From: Castellaniella caeni NBRC 101664
Lineage (GTDB): Bacteria > Pseudomonadota > Gammaproteobacteria > Burkholderiales > Burkholderiaceae_B
Direction of reading: 5' to 3'
DNA length: 64,000 nt
Assembly (NCBI RefSeq): GCF_001592225.1
Contig: NZ_BCWN01000001.1
Location: 124,001 to 188,000, forward strand
In this document: positions 8,548 through 17,788 of the stretch, one piece after another
How the letters are laid out: every line of letters begins with the position of its first letter
Position numbering within the stretch: position 1 is the stretch's first letter
Position numbers and translations under genes: made by a program
The notes under the pieces: generated by a model
What the model saw: the letters and a program-made list of their open reading frames with translations, nothing else
The model's database searches: none
Told to the model about the DNA's origin: nothing

Positions 8548-9692
8548 TGGCCGACGCCGATGTGCATGCCCTGGCGCGGGCGCTGATTGCCCGGCCATCG
8601 GTCACCCCGGACGATGCGGGCTGCCAGGCCCTGATCACCCAGCGCCTGCAACCGCTGGGCTTCGCCTGCGAGCCCCTGTCCAGCGGTGCCGTCAGCAACC
8701 TGTGGGCGCGGCGCGGCAGCACAGCCCCGCTGGTGGTGTTTGCCGGGCACACCGACGTCGTACCCACCGGGCCGGAATCCGCCTGGCCCAGCCCCCCCTT
8801 TACGCCCACCGAAGCCGAAGGGCACCTGGTGGGGCGCGGCGCCGCCGACATGAAAACCTCGTTGGCCGCCTTCGTCGTGGCCGCCGAAGAATTCGTCGCA
8901 GCCCACCCGGATCACGCCGGGTCGATCGCCCTGCTGCTGACCTCGGACGAGGAAGGCCCGGCCACCGAGGGCACCGTACACGTCTGCCGGGTCTTGCAAG
9001 CCCGCGGTGAAACCCTCGACTACTGCATCGTGGGCGAACCCACCTCGGCCGATACGCTGGGCGATACCATCAAGAACGGACGGCGCGGCTCGATGTCGGC
9101 ACGCCTGACGGTGCGGGGCATCCAGGGCCACGTGGCCTACCCGCAACTGGCCCGCAACCCCATCCACCAACTGGCGCCCGCCCTGGCCGAGCTCGCCGCC
9201 ACGCGCTGGGACGAAGGCAATGCATACTTCCCCCCCACGACCTTTCAGGCGTCGAACCTGCACGCGGGCACCGGCGCGGGCAACGTGATCCCCGGCAAGG
9301 CCGTACTGGACTGCAATTTCCGCTTTTCAACCGCTAGCACGCCCGAAGACCTGCAGGCGCGCGTGGCCGCCATCCTGCAGCGCCATGGGCTCGAATACGA
9401 CATCCGCTGGACGATTTCGGGACTGCCCTTCCTCACCCCCCAGGGCCCCCTGTGCGCTGCGCTACAATCGGCCATCGCGGAAGAAACCGGCGTCCAGGCC
9501 GCGCTCTCCACCACAGGGGGCACCTCGGATGGCCGCTTCATCGCCCGCATCTGCCCGCAGGTGGTCGAGTTCGGCCCGCTCAACCGCAGCATCCACCAGG
9601 TGGGCGAGCGCATCCCGCTCGACACGCTGGTGCCCCTGAAAAACATTTACCGCAAGGTGCTCGAAAAGCTGCTGGGCGCCGAACGCGCGTAA
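8544..9692 (+). CDS. dapE: Succinyl-diaminopimelate desuccinylase
   Basis: DapE is a di-zinc hydrolase that removes succinate from N-succinyl-L,L-diaminopimelate. The 382-residue M20-family protein keeps the metal and catalytic motifs in order: GHTDVVP, RGAADMK (bridging Asp), DEEGPA (general base Glu), GEPTS and SIHQVGE near the C-terminus. The lid/dimerisation domain lies between about residues 180 and 295. Two consecutive ATGs (8544 and 8547) are possible starts; the first overlaps the dapD stop (ATGATG). Confidence 0.96.
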   Translation: MMADADVHALARALIARPSVTPDDAGCQALITQRLQPLGFACEPLSSGAVSNLWARRGSTAPLVVFAGHTDVVPTGPESAWPSPPFTPTEAEGHLVGRGAADMKTSLAAFVVAAEEFVAAHPDHAGSIALLLTSDEEGPATEGTVHVCRVLQARGETLDYCIVGEPTSADTLGDTIKNGRRGSMSARLTVRGIQGHVAYPQLARNPIHQLAPALAELAATRWDEGNAYFPPTTFQASNLHAGTGAGNVIPGKAVLDCNFRFSTASTPEDLQARVAAILQRHGLEYDIRWTISGLPFLTPQGPLCAALQSAIAEETGVQAALSTTGGTSDGRFIARICPQVVEFGPLNRSIHQVGERIPLDTLVPLKNIYRKVLEKLLGAERA

Positions 9693-9803
9693 GCCCTGTC
9701 CGGGCGGCGCGCAGTCGGCCCCGGCGCTACGGATCGGCCCGCGTCAGTGCGCGGTGCCAAGACCCTGCGCGCACCCCCATACAAGGACATTTCCCACCCC
9801 GCC

Positions 9804-10700
9804 ATGGCTGCCCCACATACCGAACTGCTTACGCTGCGCGACCTGCTGCGCTGGGCCATCACCCGCTTTCGCGGCGCCAATCTGGTGTTTGGCCACGGCA
9901 GCGACAATGCCTGGGACGAGGCCGTCTACCTGTTGCTGCACGCCCTGCACCTGCCACTCGACACGCTCGAACCCTTTCTCGACGCGCGCCTGCTCGAACG
10001 CGAGCGCCAGCGCTGTGTCGATCTCATCCACGAACGGGTGAACACGCGCAAACCCGCGGCATATCTGACGGGCGAGGCCTGGCTGCAAGGCGAGCGCTTC
10101 CTGGTCGACGAGCGCGTCATCGTGCCGCGCTCGCCCATCGCCGAACTGCTGGGCGAGCAACTGTCGCCCTGGATCGACGACCCGCAGGCCGTACATCAGG
10201 TGCTCGACCTGTGCACCGGCTCGGGCTGCCTGGCGATTCTCGCGGCGTTGGCGTTCGAAGACGCCCAAGTGGACGCGGTGGACATCTCCGCCGACGCCCT
10301 GGCGGTCGCGCAGTCGAACATCGCCCTGCACGGCCTGCAGGGACGCGTCCGCGCCCTGCGCAGCGACCTGCTCAAGCAGGTGCCCGCCGAGCGGCAATAC
10401 GGCCTGATCGTCTGCAATCCACCTTACGTCAACAGCCAGGCCATGGGGGCGCTGCCTCCTGAATACCGCCACGAACCACGCCTGGCGCTGGCCGGTGGCA
10501 GCGACGGCATGGATCTCGTGCGGCGCATCCTGGCAGACGCTCCGCGCGTCATGGCGCCCGAAGGCCTGCTGGTGCTGGAAATCGGCCACGAACAGGCGCA
10601 TTTTCATACGGCCTTCCCCGCGCTCGATCCTATCTGGCTCAGTACCGAAACCGCCAGCGACCAAATCCTGCTGCTGCGCCGCGCGCAGCTTGCCTCGTGA
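9804..10700 (+). CDS. prmB: Ribosomal protein L3 glutamine N5-methyltransferase
   Basis: PrmB methylates a glutamine of ribosomal protein L3 using S-adenosylmethionine. The 298-residue protein has an N-terminal helical domain and a class I methyltransferase domain with VLDLCTGSGCLAI and the catalytic NPPY motif (IVCNPPYVN). The segment VDERVIVPRSPIAEL distinguishes PrmB from the release-factor enzyme PrmC. The ATG at 9804 is preferred over a GTG at 9747: homologues begin near this point and AAGGA lies at 9783-9787. The end overlaps the next gene (GTGA). Confidence 0.9.
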   Translation: MAAPHTELLTLRDLLRWAITRFRGANLVFGHGSDNAWDEAVYLLLHALHLPLDTLEPFLDARLLERERQRCVDLIHERVNTRKPAAYLTGEAWLQGERFLVDERVIVPRSPIAELLGEQLSPWIDDPQAVHQVLDLCTGSGCLAILAALAFEDAQVDAVDISADALAVAQSNIALHGLQGRVRALRSDLLKQVPAERQYGLIVCNPPYVNSQAMGALPPEYRHEPRLALAGGSDGMDLVRRILADAPRVMAPEGLLVLEIGHEQAHFHTAFPALDPIWLSTETASDQILLLRRAQLAS

Positions 10701-12622
10701 TCCGCGCCAGTCACCTGACCCTGCGGCGCGGCGTCAAGGTTTTGCTGGAAGACGCCGAATTCGTGGTGCACCCGGGCGAGCGCGTAGGCTTCGTCGGCAA
10801 GAACGGCGCGGGCAAGTCGTCGCTCTTTGCCCTCATCCAGGGGCAGATCGACCCCGACGCGGGCGATCTGGACATCCCCGCCGCCTGGCGCGTAGCCAGC
10901 GTCGAGCAGATCCTGCACGACACCGACCGCGCGGCGCGCGAATTCGTCATGGACGGCGACCACCACCTGCGCGAGCTGCAGGCGCAACGCGCGGCCACCC
11001 CGCTGGATCAGGGCCAACGTATCGCCGAACTCGAATCCGCCCTGATCGAGGCCGACGCCTGGAGCGCGCCCTCGCGCGCCGAGCAACTGTTGGCGGGCCT
11101 GGGCTTCGCGCCGGACGAGTGGGCGCGCCCGGTGGCCAGCTTCTCGGGCGGCTGGCAGATGCGCATCGCGCTGGCGCGCGCGCTCATGTCGCCCTCTGAC
11201 CTGCTGTTGCTGGACGAACCGACCAACCACCTCGACCTCGACGCCATGCTGTGGCTGGAACGCTGGCTCGCCAGCTACCCGGGCACCGTGCTGCTGATTT
11301 CCCACGACACCGAGTTTCTCGACGCCGTGGCGCGCGTCATCCTGCACTTTGAGCAGGGCAAGCTCGTGCGCTACAAGGGCGGCTACGAAGACTTTCTCGA
11401 ACAGCGCGCCGAACGCCTGCGCCAGAACCAGCTGGCACGCCAGAAGCAGGCCCGCGAGACGGCCCACCTGCAGTCGTTCATCGACCGCTTCAAGGCCAAG
11501 GCCACCAAAGCCAAGCAGGCCCAAAGCCGGGTGAAGGCCCTGGCGCGCATGCAGACGCTCGCCCCGCTGGCGGTCGAGGCGGGCATCGACATCCGCCTGC
11601 CCGACCCAGCGCAGACGCCCGACGTGCTGCTGCGCCTGGACGAAGCGGCGCTGGGCTACCCGGCACCAGTGGGTGCCGAGCCGCGCACGGTGCTGCACGA
11701 CGTCAGCCTCATGGTGCGCGGTGGCAGCCGCATCGGCATCCTGGGGGTCAACGGCGCCGGTAAAAGCACGCTGGTCAAGACCCTCGCGCAAGAGCTGCAG
11801 CCGCTGGCGGGCCGCTACCAACCCGCCAAGGGGCTGGAAGTGGGCTACTTCGCCCAGCAGCAGCTCGACGTGCTCGACCCCGAATCCAGCCCCCTGCAGC
11901 ACTTCACCCGCATCGCTCCCGACACGCGCGAACAAGAACTGCGCAACATGCTGGGCCGCTTCGGTTTCGGTGGCGACATGGTGAACCAGCCGGTCGCGCC
12001 TTTCTCGGGCGGCGAAAAGGCACGCCTGGCGCTGGCCCTGGTAGTCTGGCGCAAACCCAATCTGCTGCTGCTGGACGAACCCAGCAACCACCTGGACGTG
12101 GACACTCGCGAGGCCCTGGCCCGCGCCCTGGCCGAATTTCCCGGCAGCGTGCTGCTGGTGTCGCACGACCGCCACCTGCTGCGCACCACGGTGGATTCGT
12201 TCTGGATCGTGGCCGACGGCCAGGTGCGGCCCTTCGACGGCGACCTGGAAGACTACCGCGACTGGCTGCAACAGCGGCAGACGCAACAGAACCAGGCCAG
12301 CCGCACGGCCACGGCGCCCGAGAAAGACCGCAAGGCCCAGCGCCGCGAGCAGGCCCAGGCCCGCCAGCAACTGGCCGCGCAGCGCAAGCCGCTGGAGACA
12401 CGACTGAAAAAGGTGGAAGACGCCATGGCCCGCGCGCAAACGCGACTGAGCGCGCTCGACGCCCTGATTGCCGACCCCGACTTCTACTCGGACGCCCACA
12501 AGGACACGCGCCCGAGCCTGCTGGCCGAGCATGGCGAACTGAGCAAGGCCTTGCAGCAGGCCGAAGAAGAATGGCTCGAAATCCAGACCGGTCTCGAACA
12601 GCTGCAAGCCGACGTCGGGTGA
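10697..12622 (+). CDS. ABC-F family ATPase (YheS-like)
   Basis: A 641-residue soluble protein with two ABC ATPase domains and no membrane segments, i.e. an ABC-F factor that acts on ribosomes. Walker A motifs are GKNGAGKSS (~34-42) and GVNGAGKST (~350), the signatures FSGGWQMR and FSGGEKAR, and both Walker B motifs keep catalytic Glu (LLLLDEPTNHLD, LLLLDEPSNHLD). The inter-domain linker (~245-310) is long and Lys/Arg/Gln-rich, as expected for the P-site tRNA interaction motif. A C-terminal coiled-coil tail follows residue ~540. Order of domains and N-terminal MIRASHLTLRRG resemble E. coli YheS. Starts with GTG overlapping the prmB stop, suggesting a shared translation-related operon. Confidence 0.92.
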   Translation: MIRASHLTLRRGVKVLLEDAEFVVHPGERVGFVGKNGAGKSSLFALIQGQIDPDAGDLDIPAAWRVASVEQILHDTDRAAREFVMDGDHHLRELQAQRAATPLDQGQRIAELESALIEADAWSAPSRAEQLLAGLGFAPDEWARPVASFSGGWQMRIALARALMSPSDLLLLDEPTNHLDLDAMLWLERWLASYPGTVLLISHDTEFLDAVARVILHFEQGKLVRYKGGYEDFLEQRAERLRQNQLARQKQARETAHLQSFIDRFKAKATKAKQAQSRVKALARMQTLAPLAVEAGIDIRLPDPAQTPDVLLRLDEAALGYPAPVGAEPRTVLHDVSLMVRGGSRIGILGVNGAGKSTLVKTLAQELQPLAGRYQPAKGLEVGYFAQQQLDVLDPESSPLQHFTRIAPDTREQELRNMLGRFGFGGDMVNQPVAPFSGGEKARLALALVVWRKPNLLLLDEPSNHLDVDTREALARALAEFPGSVLLVSHDRHLLRTTVDSFWIVADGQVRPFDGDLEDYRDWLQQRQTQQNQASRTATAPEKDRKAQRREQAQARQQLAAQRKPLETRLKKVEDAMARAQTRLSALDALIADPDFYSDAHKDTRPSLLAEHGELSKALQQAEEEWLEIQTGLEQLQADVG

Positions 12623-12735
12623 CCTTCAACGCTCCATATTCCAAATTTGAATAATTTAATGCGCTTATAGTCGTTCGCTATGAGAGTGCGGCTCCATAGA
12701 ATGATTGGGTCTTAACCCTGATCACGCTATCTGCC

Positions 12736-13278
12736 ATGAGCCGCCTTCCCATTCAGTCCATCGAATCCGCCCACGCCGACGCCCAAGAACGCCTGCGCAC
12801 CGCCGCCAAAGCCAGCGGTTTTCTACCTAATCTGCTGGGCGTGCTGGCCAATGCCCCCACCGCGCTCGAAACCTACCAGGTCGTCGGCGCCATCAACGGG
12901 CGCAACAGCCTCACCCCCACCGAGCGCGAAATCGTGCAAATCACGGCGGCCACCTACAACGGCTGCGGCTTCTGCGTGGCGGGCCACACCAAGATCGCCA
13001 CGAAAAAGCTGCAATTGCCGCAAGCATTCGTGGACGCCCTGCGCGGCACCCGCGCCCTGGACGACCCCAAGCTCAACGCCCTGGCGCAGTTCACGCTGCA
13101 GGTGCTGGAACACAAAGGACAGGTGGGGGACGAAGCCCTGGCGGCGCTGCGCGCAGCGGGCTACGGCGACGCCCAGGCGCTGGATGTCGTGCTGGGCGTG
13201 AGCCTGGCGACCCTGTGCAACTACGCCAACAACCTGGCACGCACGCCCATCAACCCGGAACTCCAGGCCTACGCCTGA
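12736..13278 (+). CDS. Carboxymuconolactone decarboxylase / AhpD-like protein
   Basis: A 180-residue CMD-family protein with the AhpD redox motif: Cys77-x-x-Cys80 and His84 in NGCGFCVAGH. Such proteins work as peroxidases or thiol reductants. It is followed after 16 bases by an acyl-CoA-dehydrogenase-like gene and then by an ABC importer, so it probably protects or completes an oxidative reaction on the imported compound. The peroxidase role is from the family; the link to the importer is inference. The 113-base upstream spacer is AT-rich and likely contains the promoter of the whole 12736-17219 unit. Confidence 0.82.
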   Translation: MSRLPIQSIESAHADAQERLRTAAKASGFLPNLLGVLANAPTALETYQVVGAINGRNSLTPTEREIVQITAATYNGCGFCVAGHTKIATKKLQLPQAFVDALRGTRALDDPKLNALAQFTLQVLEHKGQVGDEALAALRAAGYGDAQALDVVLGVSLATLCNYANNLARTPINPELQAYA

Positions 13279-13294
13279 ACCGCGGGGGCCCGTC

Positions 13295-14398
13295 ATGACT
13301 GAATCCACCCTGCCCGCCGCGCTGCGCGACGGCATCGACCAGCTGATCGCCGACACCCTGGCGCCCCAGGTCGAGGCCATCGACCATGGTCAGTTTCCTG
13401 AAGCCTTCCTGCGGGCCCTGGGCCGCCTGGGTGGCTTTGGCGCCGCACTGCCCATCGCCCAAGGCGGCCTGGGGCTCGATCTGGCCGCTCAGGTCGAGAT
13501 CATCGCCCAGGTGGCGCGCACCTGCGGCACGACGGCCTTCACCGTCTGGTGCCAGAGCAGCTGCGTCTGGTATCTGCGGCAGAGCCACAATACCGCGGCC
13601 CAGGTGCACTATCTCCCGGCCCTCGCGCGCGGCGAGCTGCTGGCGGGCACGGGCATGTCCAATGCCGTCAAGCACCTGGCGGGCATCGAGCGCATCAATC
13701 TGCGCGCCCGCCGCGAAGGCACGGGCTACCGGGTCAATGGCGCCTTGCCCTGGGTCTCCAATCTGGGCCCCGGGCACCTGCTGATCGCCGCCGCCGCGCT
13801 GGATGAAGGCGGCTATCTCATGTTCGCCGTCCCGTCCGGAGCCGAGGGCAGCACGCTGCGCGCGTGCCCGAGCTTCTCGGGCCTGGAAGGCAGCGGCACC
13901 TACGGCGTGCACCTGAGAAACGTGCTGGTGCCCGCCGATGACGTGCTGGCCGACGCAGAGGATTTCTGCGCTTACATGCAGCGCATCAAACCCGGTTTCC
14001 TGCTCACCCAGATCGGCATGGGCGTGGGGCTGGTACAGGCCAGCATCGACACCATCCACGCGGCCAACCGGCGCCTGCAGCACGTCAACTGCTACCTCGA
14101 TGACCAGGAAGACGACTTGGCGCGTGAGCTGCACGCACTGATCTCGACGACCCAGGCCCTGGCGCGCCAGGATCAGGCGGCTCCCCTGTTGAGCGTGCTG
14201 CGCGCCCGCGCCCAGGGTTCGGAACTGAGCCTGCGCGCCACGCAATCCGCCGCCCTGCATGCGGGCGCGGCGGGCTACCTGATGAGCAGCCCGGCTCAAC
14301 GGCGCCTGCGCGAGGCCCTGTTCGTCGCCATCGTCACCCCTGCGCTCAAGCACTTGCGCAAGGAAATCCAGGCGCTCGAAGCGTTGCAGGCGGCCTAG
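13295..14398 (+). CDS. Acyl-CoA dehydrogenase-family flavoprotein
   Basis: A 367-residue member of the acyl-CoA dehydrogenase superfamily: N-terminal helical domain (~1-110), middle beta domain (~115-215, with GTGMSNAVKH and WVSNLGPGHLLI in the flavin region) and C-terminal helical domain. The usual catalytic Glu cannot be assigned with confidence, so it may be an FMN/FAD monooxygenase of the DszC/SfnB/XiaF type rather than a true dehydrogenase. It lies between a CMD/AhpD-like gene and a NitT/TauT-type ABC importer (3-base gap to the ATPase), a context seen for uptake and oxidation of sulfonates or similar small compounds. Substrate unknown. Confidence 0.75.
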   Translation: MTESTLPAALRDGIDQLIADTLAPQVEAIDHGQFPEAFLRALGRLGGFGAALPIAQGGLGLDLAAQVEIIAQVARTCGTTAFTVWCQSSCVWYLRQSHNTAAQVHYLPALARGELLAGTGMSNAVKHLAGIERINLRARREGTGYRVNGALPWVSNLGPGHLLIAAAALDEGGYLMFAVPSGAEGSTLRACPSFSGLEGSGTYGVHLRNVLVPADDVLADAEDFCAYMQRIKPGFLLTQIGMGVGLVQASIDTIHAANRRLQHVNCYLDDQEDDLARELHALISTTQALARQDQAAPLLSVLRARAQGSELSLRATQSAALHAGAAGYLMSSPAQRRLREALFVAIVTPALKHLRKEIQALEALQAA

Positions 14399-14401
14399 AA
14401 G

Positions 14402-15220
14402 ATGCGCACCACGTCCAGTCAGACAGCCGCCACCAATGCCGGCGGCGTACTGCGCGCCAGCGACATCTCGCTGGGCTATGCCCAGGCGGGTCAGCGGGCC
14501 TTCACCCGCGTCCTGGACGACTTCTCGCTGGCGCTGCAGGCGGGCGAAATCGTCGCTCTGCTGGGCCCCAGCGGCGTGGGCAAATCGTCGCTGCTGCGCG
14601 TGCTGGCGGGGTTGCAGAGCGCCCAGGCGGGCAGCGTGCAGCTGCACGGCAAGCCCCTCACCGGCCCGGCGCCCGCCCTGGGGCTGGTGTTTCAAGACCC
14701 CAGCCTGCTGCCCTGGCTGACACTGGAAGAAAACGTCGCCTTTGGCCTGGACTTCCGCAATCAGCCCAGGCTCGACGCCGCCACGCGCCAGCAGCGCGTG
14801 CAACAGGCAATCTCCGAAGTGGGCCTGCTGGCCGCCCGCAAGCGCTATCCCGACGAGCTGTCGGGCGGCATGGCCCAGCGGGCATCACTTGCCCGCACGC
14901 TGGCACGCGCGCCCGAAATCCTGCTGCTGGACGAACCTTTCAGCGCGCTGGACGAAGTCACCCGGCACGAGATGCAGACCTTGCTGCTGCAAGTGACGAC
15001 GCAGCACCAGGCCGCCGCCGTGCTGGTGACCCACGACATCGACGAAGCCCTGATCCTGGCCGACCGGATCGTGCTGATCGGCGGTCAGCCCGGCCGCCTG
15101 ATCGGCCAGTGGTCGATTGCCCAGCCGCATCCCCGGGATGAAACTCATCCCGAACTGACCTCCCTGCGCGTCGAAATCCTGCAAACCCTGCGCGCCGCCC
15201 GTTTACCGAGACCCCAATGA
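14402..15220 (+). CDS. ABC importer ATPase, nitrate/sulfonate/taurine type
   Basis: A 272-residue ATPase subunit with intact motifs: Walker A GPSGVGKSS (~54-62), Q-loop VFQDPSLLPW, signature LSGGMAQR, Walker B ILLLDEPFSALD and H-loop VTHDIDEAL. Sequence type resembles SsuB/TauB/NrtD. It energises the permease at 16443 with the substrate-binding protein at 15217. Spacing is tight (3 bases after the flavoprotein; 4-base overlap with the binding protein), so all belong to one operon. Confidence 0.92.
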   Translation: MRTTSSQTAATNAGGVLRASDISLGYAQAGQRAFTRVLDDFSLALQAGEIVALLGPSGVGKSSLLRVLAGLQSAQAGSVQLHGKPLTGPAPALGLVFQDPSLLPWLTLEENVAFGLDFRNQPRLDAATRQQRVQQAISEVGLLAARKRYPDELSGGMAQRASLARTLARAPEILLLDEPFSALDEVTRHEMQTLLLQVTTQHQAAAVLVTHDIDEALILADRIVLIGGQPGRLIGQWSIAQPHPRDETHPELTSLRVEILQTLRAARLPRPQ

Positions 15221-16443
15221 CCCGTTTCAAGCTGTTCGACACCTGCTGCGCCACCGACGCCGGCACTCAGGCCCGCCGCCGCGAATTCCTCAAGCTCTCC
15301 GCCCTGTTCACGGCGGCGGGCGCCCTGCCCTTCGTACAGGCGGGCCGACTGGCGCACGCCGCTGAGCCCGACGCGCCGGTGCGCATCGGCTACCTGCCCA
15401 TCACCGACGCCACGCCGCTGCTGGTGGCGCATCACAACGGCCTGTTCGCCAAGCAGGGCCTGCAGGTCGAAGCACCGCGCCGCTTTCGCAGCTGGTCGCA
15501 GATCGTCGAAGCCTTCCTGAGCGGCCAGGTAAACGTGGTGCACCTGCTCATGCCCATGACGATCTGGTCGCGCTACGGCAGCCAGTCGCCCGCCAAGGTG
15601 GTGGCCTGGAACCACACTGAAGGCTCGTGCCTGACCGTGCTGCCCGAAGTCAACAAGGTCGAGGATCTGGGTGGCACGACTGTGGCCATCCCCTTTTGGT
15701 ATTCAGTACACAACATCGTGCTGCAAGCCCTGCTGCGTGAATCCGGGCTGGAATTCATCAGCGAAGGCACGCCCGGCAAGCGGCAGGTGAAGCTGGTGGT
15801 GATGTCGCCCGGCGACATGCTGCCCGCCCTGGGCAGCAAGCGCATCTCGGGCTACATCGTGGCCGAGCCCTTCAACGCCAAGGCCGAAGAATTGGGCGTG
15901 GGCAAGGTCTGGCGCTTTACTGGCGACGTCTGGCGCAACCATGCTTGCTGCGTGGTGACGATGCACGAGCGCGACCTGCAAGAGCGCCCCGAATGGTCGC
16001 AAAAAGTGGTCAACGGCATCGTCCAGGCTCAGGCCTGGGTGCGCGACCACCGCGAAGATACCGTACAGATTCTCGCACGCAACAACGCGGCGGCCTATAC
16101 GCCGCACGAGGCCTCCACCCTGGCTCGCGTGCTGCTGCCATCCGCCCAGCGGGATGCCGAATACGCCCGCAGCGGGGCGATCCTGCACCCCGCCTGGCAC
16201 GAGCAACGCATCGACTTCCAGCCCTACCCCTACCCCAGCTATACGGAAAAACTGGTCGAGCTGCTGAAATCCACTTACGTGCTGGGCGAGAACGCCTTTC
16301 TCAAGACGCTCGACCCGGCGCATGCGGCGCGCGATCTGGTGGACGAGCGCTACGTGCGCAAGGCTATCGAGGCCCAGGGCGGCCTGGCCACTTTCGGCCA
16401 GCCGACGGGCTACAGCCGCACGGAAACCTTCGAGGTGAGCTGA
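15217..16443 (+). CDS. ABC importer substrate-binding protein with Tat signal
   Basis: A 408-residue periplasmic binding protein of the CmpA/NrtA / NMT1-like group. The N-terminus carries a twin-arginine signal (RRREFLKLSALFTAAGAL, residues ~20-37) and a likely cleavage site after HAA (~50). The mature start VRIGYLPITDATPLLVAHHNGLF is the typical first lobe. Tat export suggests folding before export, as for other CmpA/NrtA-like proteins. Start overlaps the ATPase stop and the end overlaps the permease start. The bound compound (nitrate, bicarbonate, sulfonate or other) cannot be told from sequence. Confidence 0.88.
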   Translation: MTRFKLFDTCCATDAGTQARRREFLKLSALFTAAGALPFVQAGRLAHAAEPDAPVRIGYLPITDATPLLVAHHNGLFAKQGLQVEAPRRFRSWSQIVEAFLSGQVNVVHLLMPMTIWSRYGSQSPAKVVAWNHTEGSCLTVLPEVNKVEDLGGTTVAIPFWYSVHNIVLQALLRESGLEFISEGTPGKRQVKLVVMSPGDMLPALGSKRISGYIVAEPFNAKAEELGVGKVWRFTGDVWRNHACCVVTMHERDLQERPEWSQKVVNGIVQAQAWVRDHREDTVQILARNNAAAYTPHEASTLARVLLPSAQRDAEYARSGAILHPAWHEQRIDFQPYPYPSYTEKLVELLKSTYVLGENAFLKTLDPAHAARDLVDERYVRKAIEAQGGLATFGQPTGYSRTETFEVS

Positions 16444-17219
16444 TGAGCACACGCACCCCCGCCCTGTCGGCCCGCCAGCGCTTGATCCTGAGCGCCAGCG
16501 GCCTGCTCGTTCTGATCCTGCTGTGGGCCCTGGGCATCGGCCTGCTGGGCCAGGATCTGGCCATGGCGCGGCTGTTCGCGCCCGGCCAGGCGCTGCCCAG
16601 CCTTGTCCACCTGATTTTGGACAATCAGCTCACCACGCACACGCTGGTCAGCCTGCGGCGGGTGGCGGTAGGGCTGTTCTGGGCGCTGGTGTTCGGCATC
16701 CCCCTGGGGTTGGCACTGGGCCTGTCGCGCAAGCTGGAATCGGCCACCAGCGGCGCCTTCCAGTTTTTGCGCATGGTCTCGCCTTTGTCCTGGATGCCGA
16801 TTGCCGTCATGCTGTTTGGCGTGGGTGACGCCCCCATCTATTTTCTGCTCAGCTTTGCCGCCGTCTGGCCCATCATCCTCAACACCAGCGCCGGGGTACG
16901 TCAGCTGGACGCCCGCTGGCTGATGCTGGCACGCAGCCTGAGCGCCACCCGGCGCGAAATGCTCTGGAAGATCATCATCCCCGGCGCGCTGGGCCATATT
17001 TTGACGGGCCTGCGCCTGGCCATCGGCATCGTCTGGATCATCCTCGTGCCCTGCGAAATGCTGGGGGTCAGTTCGGGCCTCGGGTATTTCATCCTGGACA
17101 CGCGCGACCGCCTGGCGTATTCCGAATTGATGGCCGTCATCGTGCTGATCGGTGCCCTGGGTTTCGCGCTGGACGCCACCGCCCAGCGGCTGCACCGGCG
17201 CTGGGCGCGGGGACGCTGA
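16443..17219 (+). CDS. ABC importer permease, NitT/TauT type
   Basis: A 258-residue inner-membrane permease with about six membrane segments and the cytoplasmic EAA-like loop (REMLWKIIIPGALGHILTGL, ~175-195) that docks with the ATPase. Start ATG at 16443 overlaps the binding-protein stop (TGATG). It completes the operon that begins at 12736. An 18-bp perfect inverted repeat lies 25 bases after its stop. Confidence 0.9.
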   Translation: MSTRTPALSARQRLILSASGLLVLILLWALGIGLLGQDLAMARLFAPGQALPSLVHLILDNQLTTHTLVSLRRVAVGLFWALVFGIPLGLALGLSRKLESATSGAFQFLRMVSPLSWMPIAVMLFGVGDAPIYFLLSFAAVWPIILNTSAGVRQLDARWLMLARSLSATRREMLWKIIIPGALGHILTGLRLAIGIVWIILVPCEMLGVSSGLGYFILDTRDRLAYSELMAVIVLIGALGFALDATAQRLHRRWARGR

Positions 17220-17243
17220 GGGCTTGCGCGCCCGTGCCCGGGC

Positions 17244-17298
17244 GGCGTACGACGCCATCCGCCACAGCGGGCACACACACCGGATGGCGTCGTACGCC
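17244..17298. terminator. 18-bp perfect inverted repeat after ABC importer operon
   Basis: Arms 17244-17261 and 17281-17298 are perfectly complementary (outer bases GGCGTACGACG / CGTCGTACGCC) around a 19-base loop. There is no T-run, so it is not a classic intrinsic terminator; it could be a 3' mRNA-stabilising hairpin or a protein site at the end of the operon. Confidence 0.45.
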
Positions 17299-17384
17299 CC
17301 ACCACCGTAGAAGTTGGTCACACCGGCACGCCAGACGGTCTGGTATAAAAACCTTTTGTGATCGTTTTTGCGAGGTTTTGCACG

Positions 17385-17627
17385 ATGCCCATCCCGACCA
17401 CCGCGTATTACGGCGCCGCCCTGCTGCTCACGGCTCTGCTGTCGGGCTGCGGCTCCGCCCCCGAACGCACCAGTGCCGTGCACCGCGACACCCAGTGCCG
17501 CCTGGCCCCCAGCAGTTGCCAATACAACGGCGCCTACGAACCGGGCGAGCGCGACTACGCCGAAGAAGAAGCCCGGCGCCTGAACCAGGCGCAAACCGCC
17601 AAGCTCAAGCGCGGCGGGCTCTGGTGA
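17385..17627 (+). CDS. Small lipoprotein, function unknown
   Basis: An 80-residue predicted lipoprotein. A short basic-free N-terminus and hydrophobic stretch AALLLTALLSGC end in a lipobox with Cys22. The mature part is polar with two further Cys (TQCRLAPSSCQYNGAY) and a charged helix (EEEARRLNQAQ). The ATG at 17385 has a GAGG eleven bases upstream; an in-frame GTG at 17358 would spoil the signal peptide. I do not recognise the family. It stands alone between the ABC importer operon and the esterase. Confidence 0.6.
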   Translation: MPIPTTAYYGAALLLTALLSGCGSAPERTSAVHRDTQCRLAPSSCQYNGAYEPGERDYAEEEARRLNQAQTAKLKRGGLW

Positions 17628-17747
17628 TCCCAGCGGGCGGCATGGCATAAGCGGTGCCGCATCTGCCGTCGGGCCAAACAGGGACGCCCAGGCAAAGAAC
17701 GCCGAGGAGGAAACGCTGCACATATGGTTCGACCTGTGGTTCAATCC

Positions 17748-17766
17748 GATACTGCGAATCGTTCTC
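17748..17766. promoter_or_regulatory. Fur-box-like site upstream of esterase
   Basis: GATACTGCGAATCGTTCTC agrees with the classic 19-bp Fur consensus GATAATGATAATCATTATC at 14 of 19 positions by eye. It lies 22 bases upstream of the esterase start codon, overlapping where a promoter should be. This predicts iron repression. Confidence 0.55.
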
Positions 17767-17788
17767 ATCCATCCAAGGCCGTCCCTGC

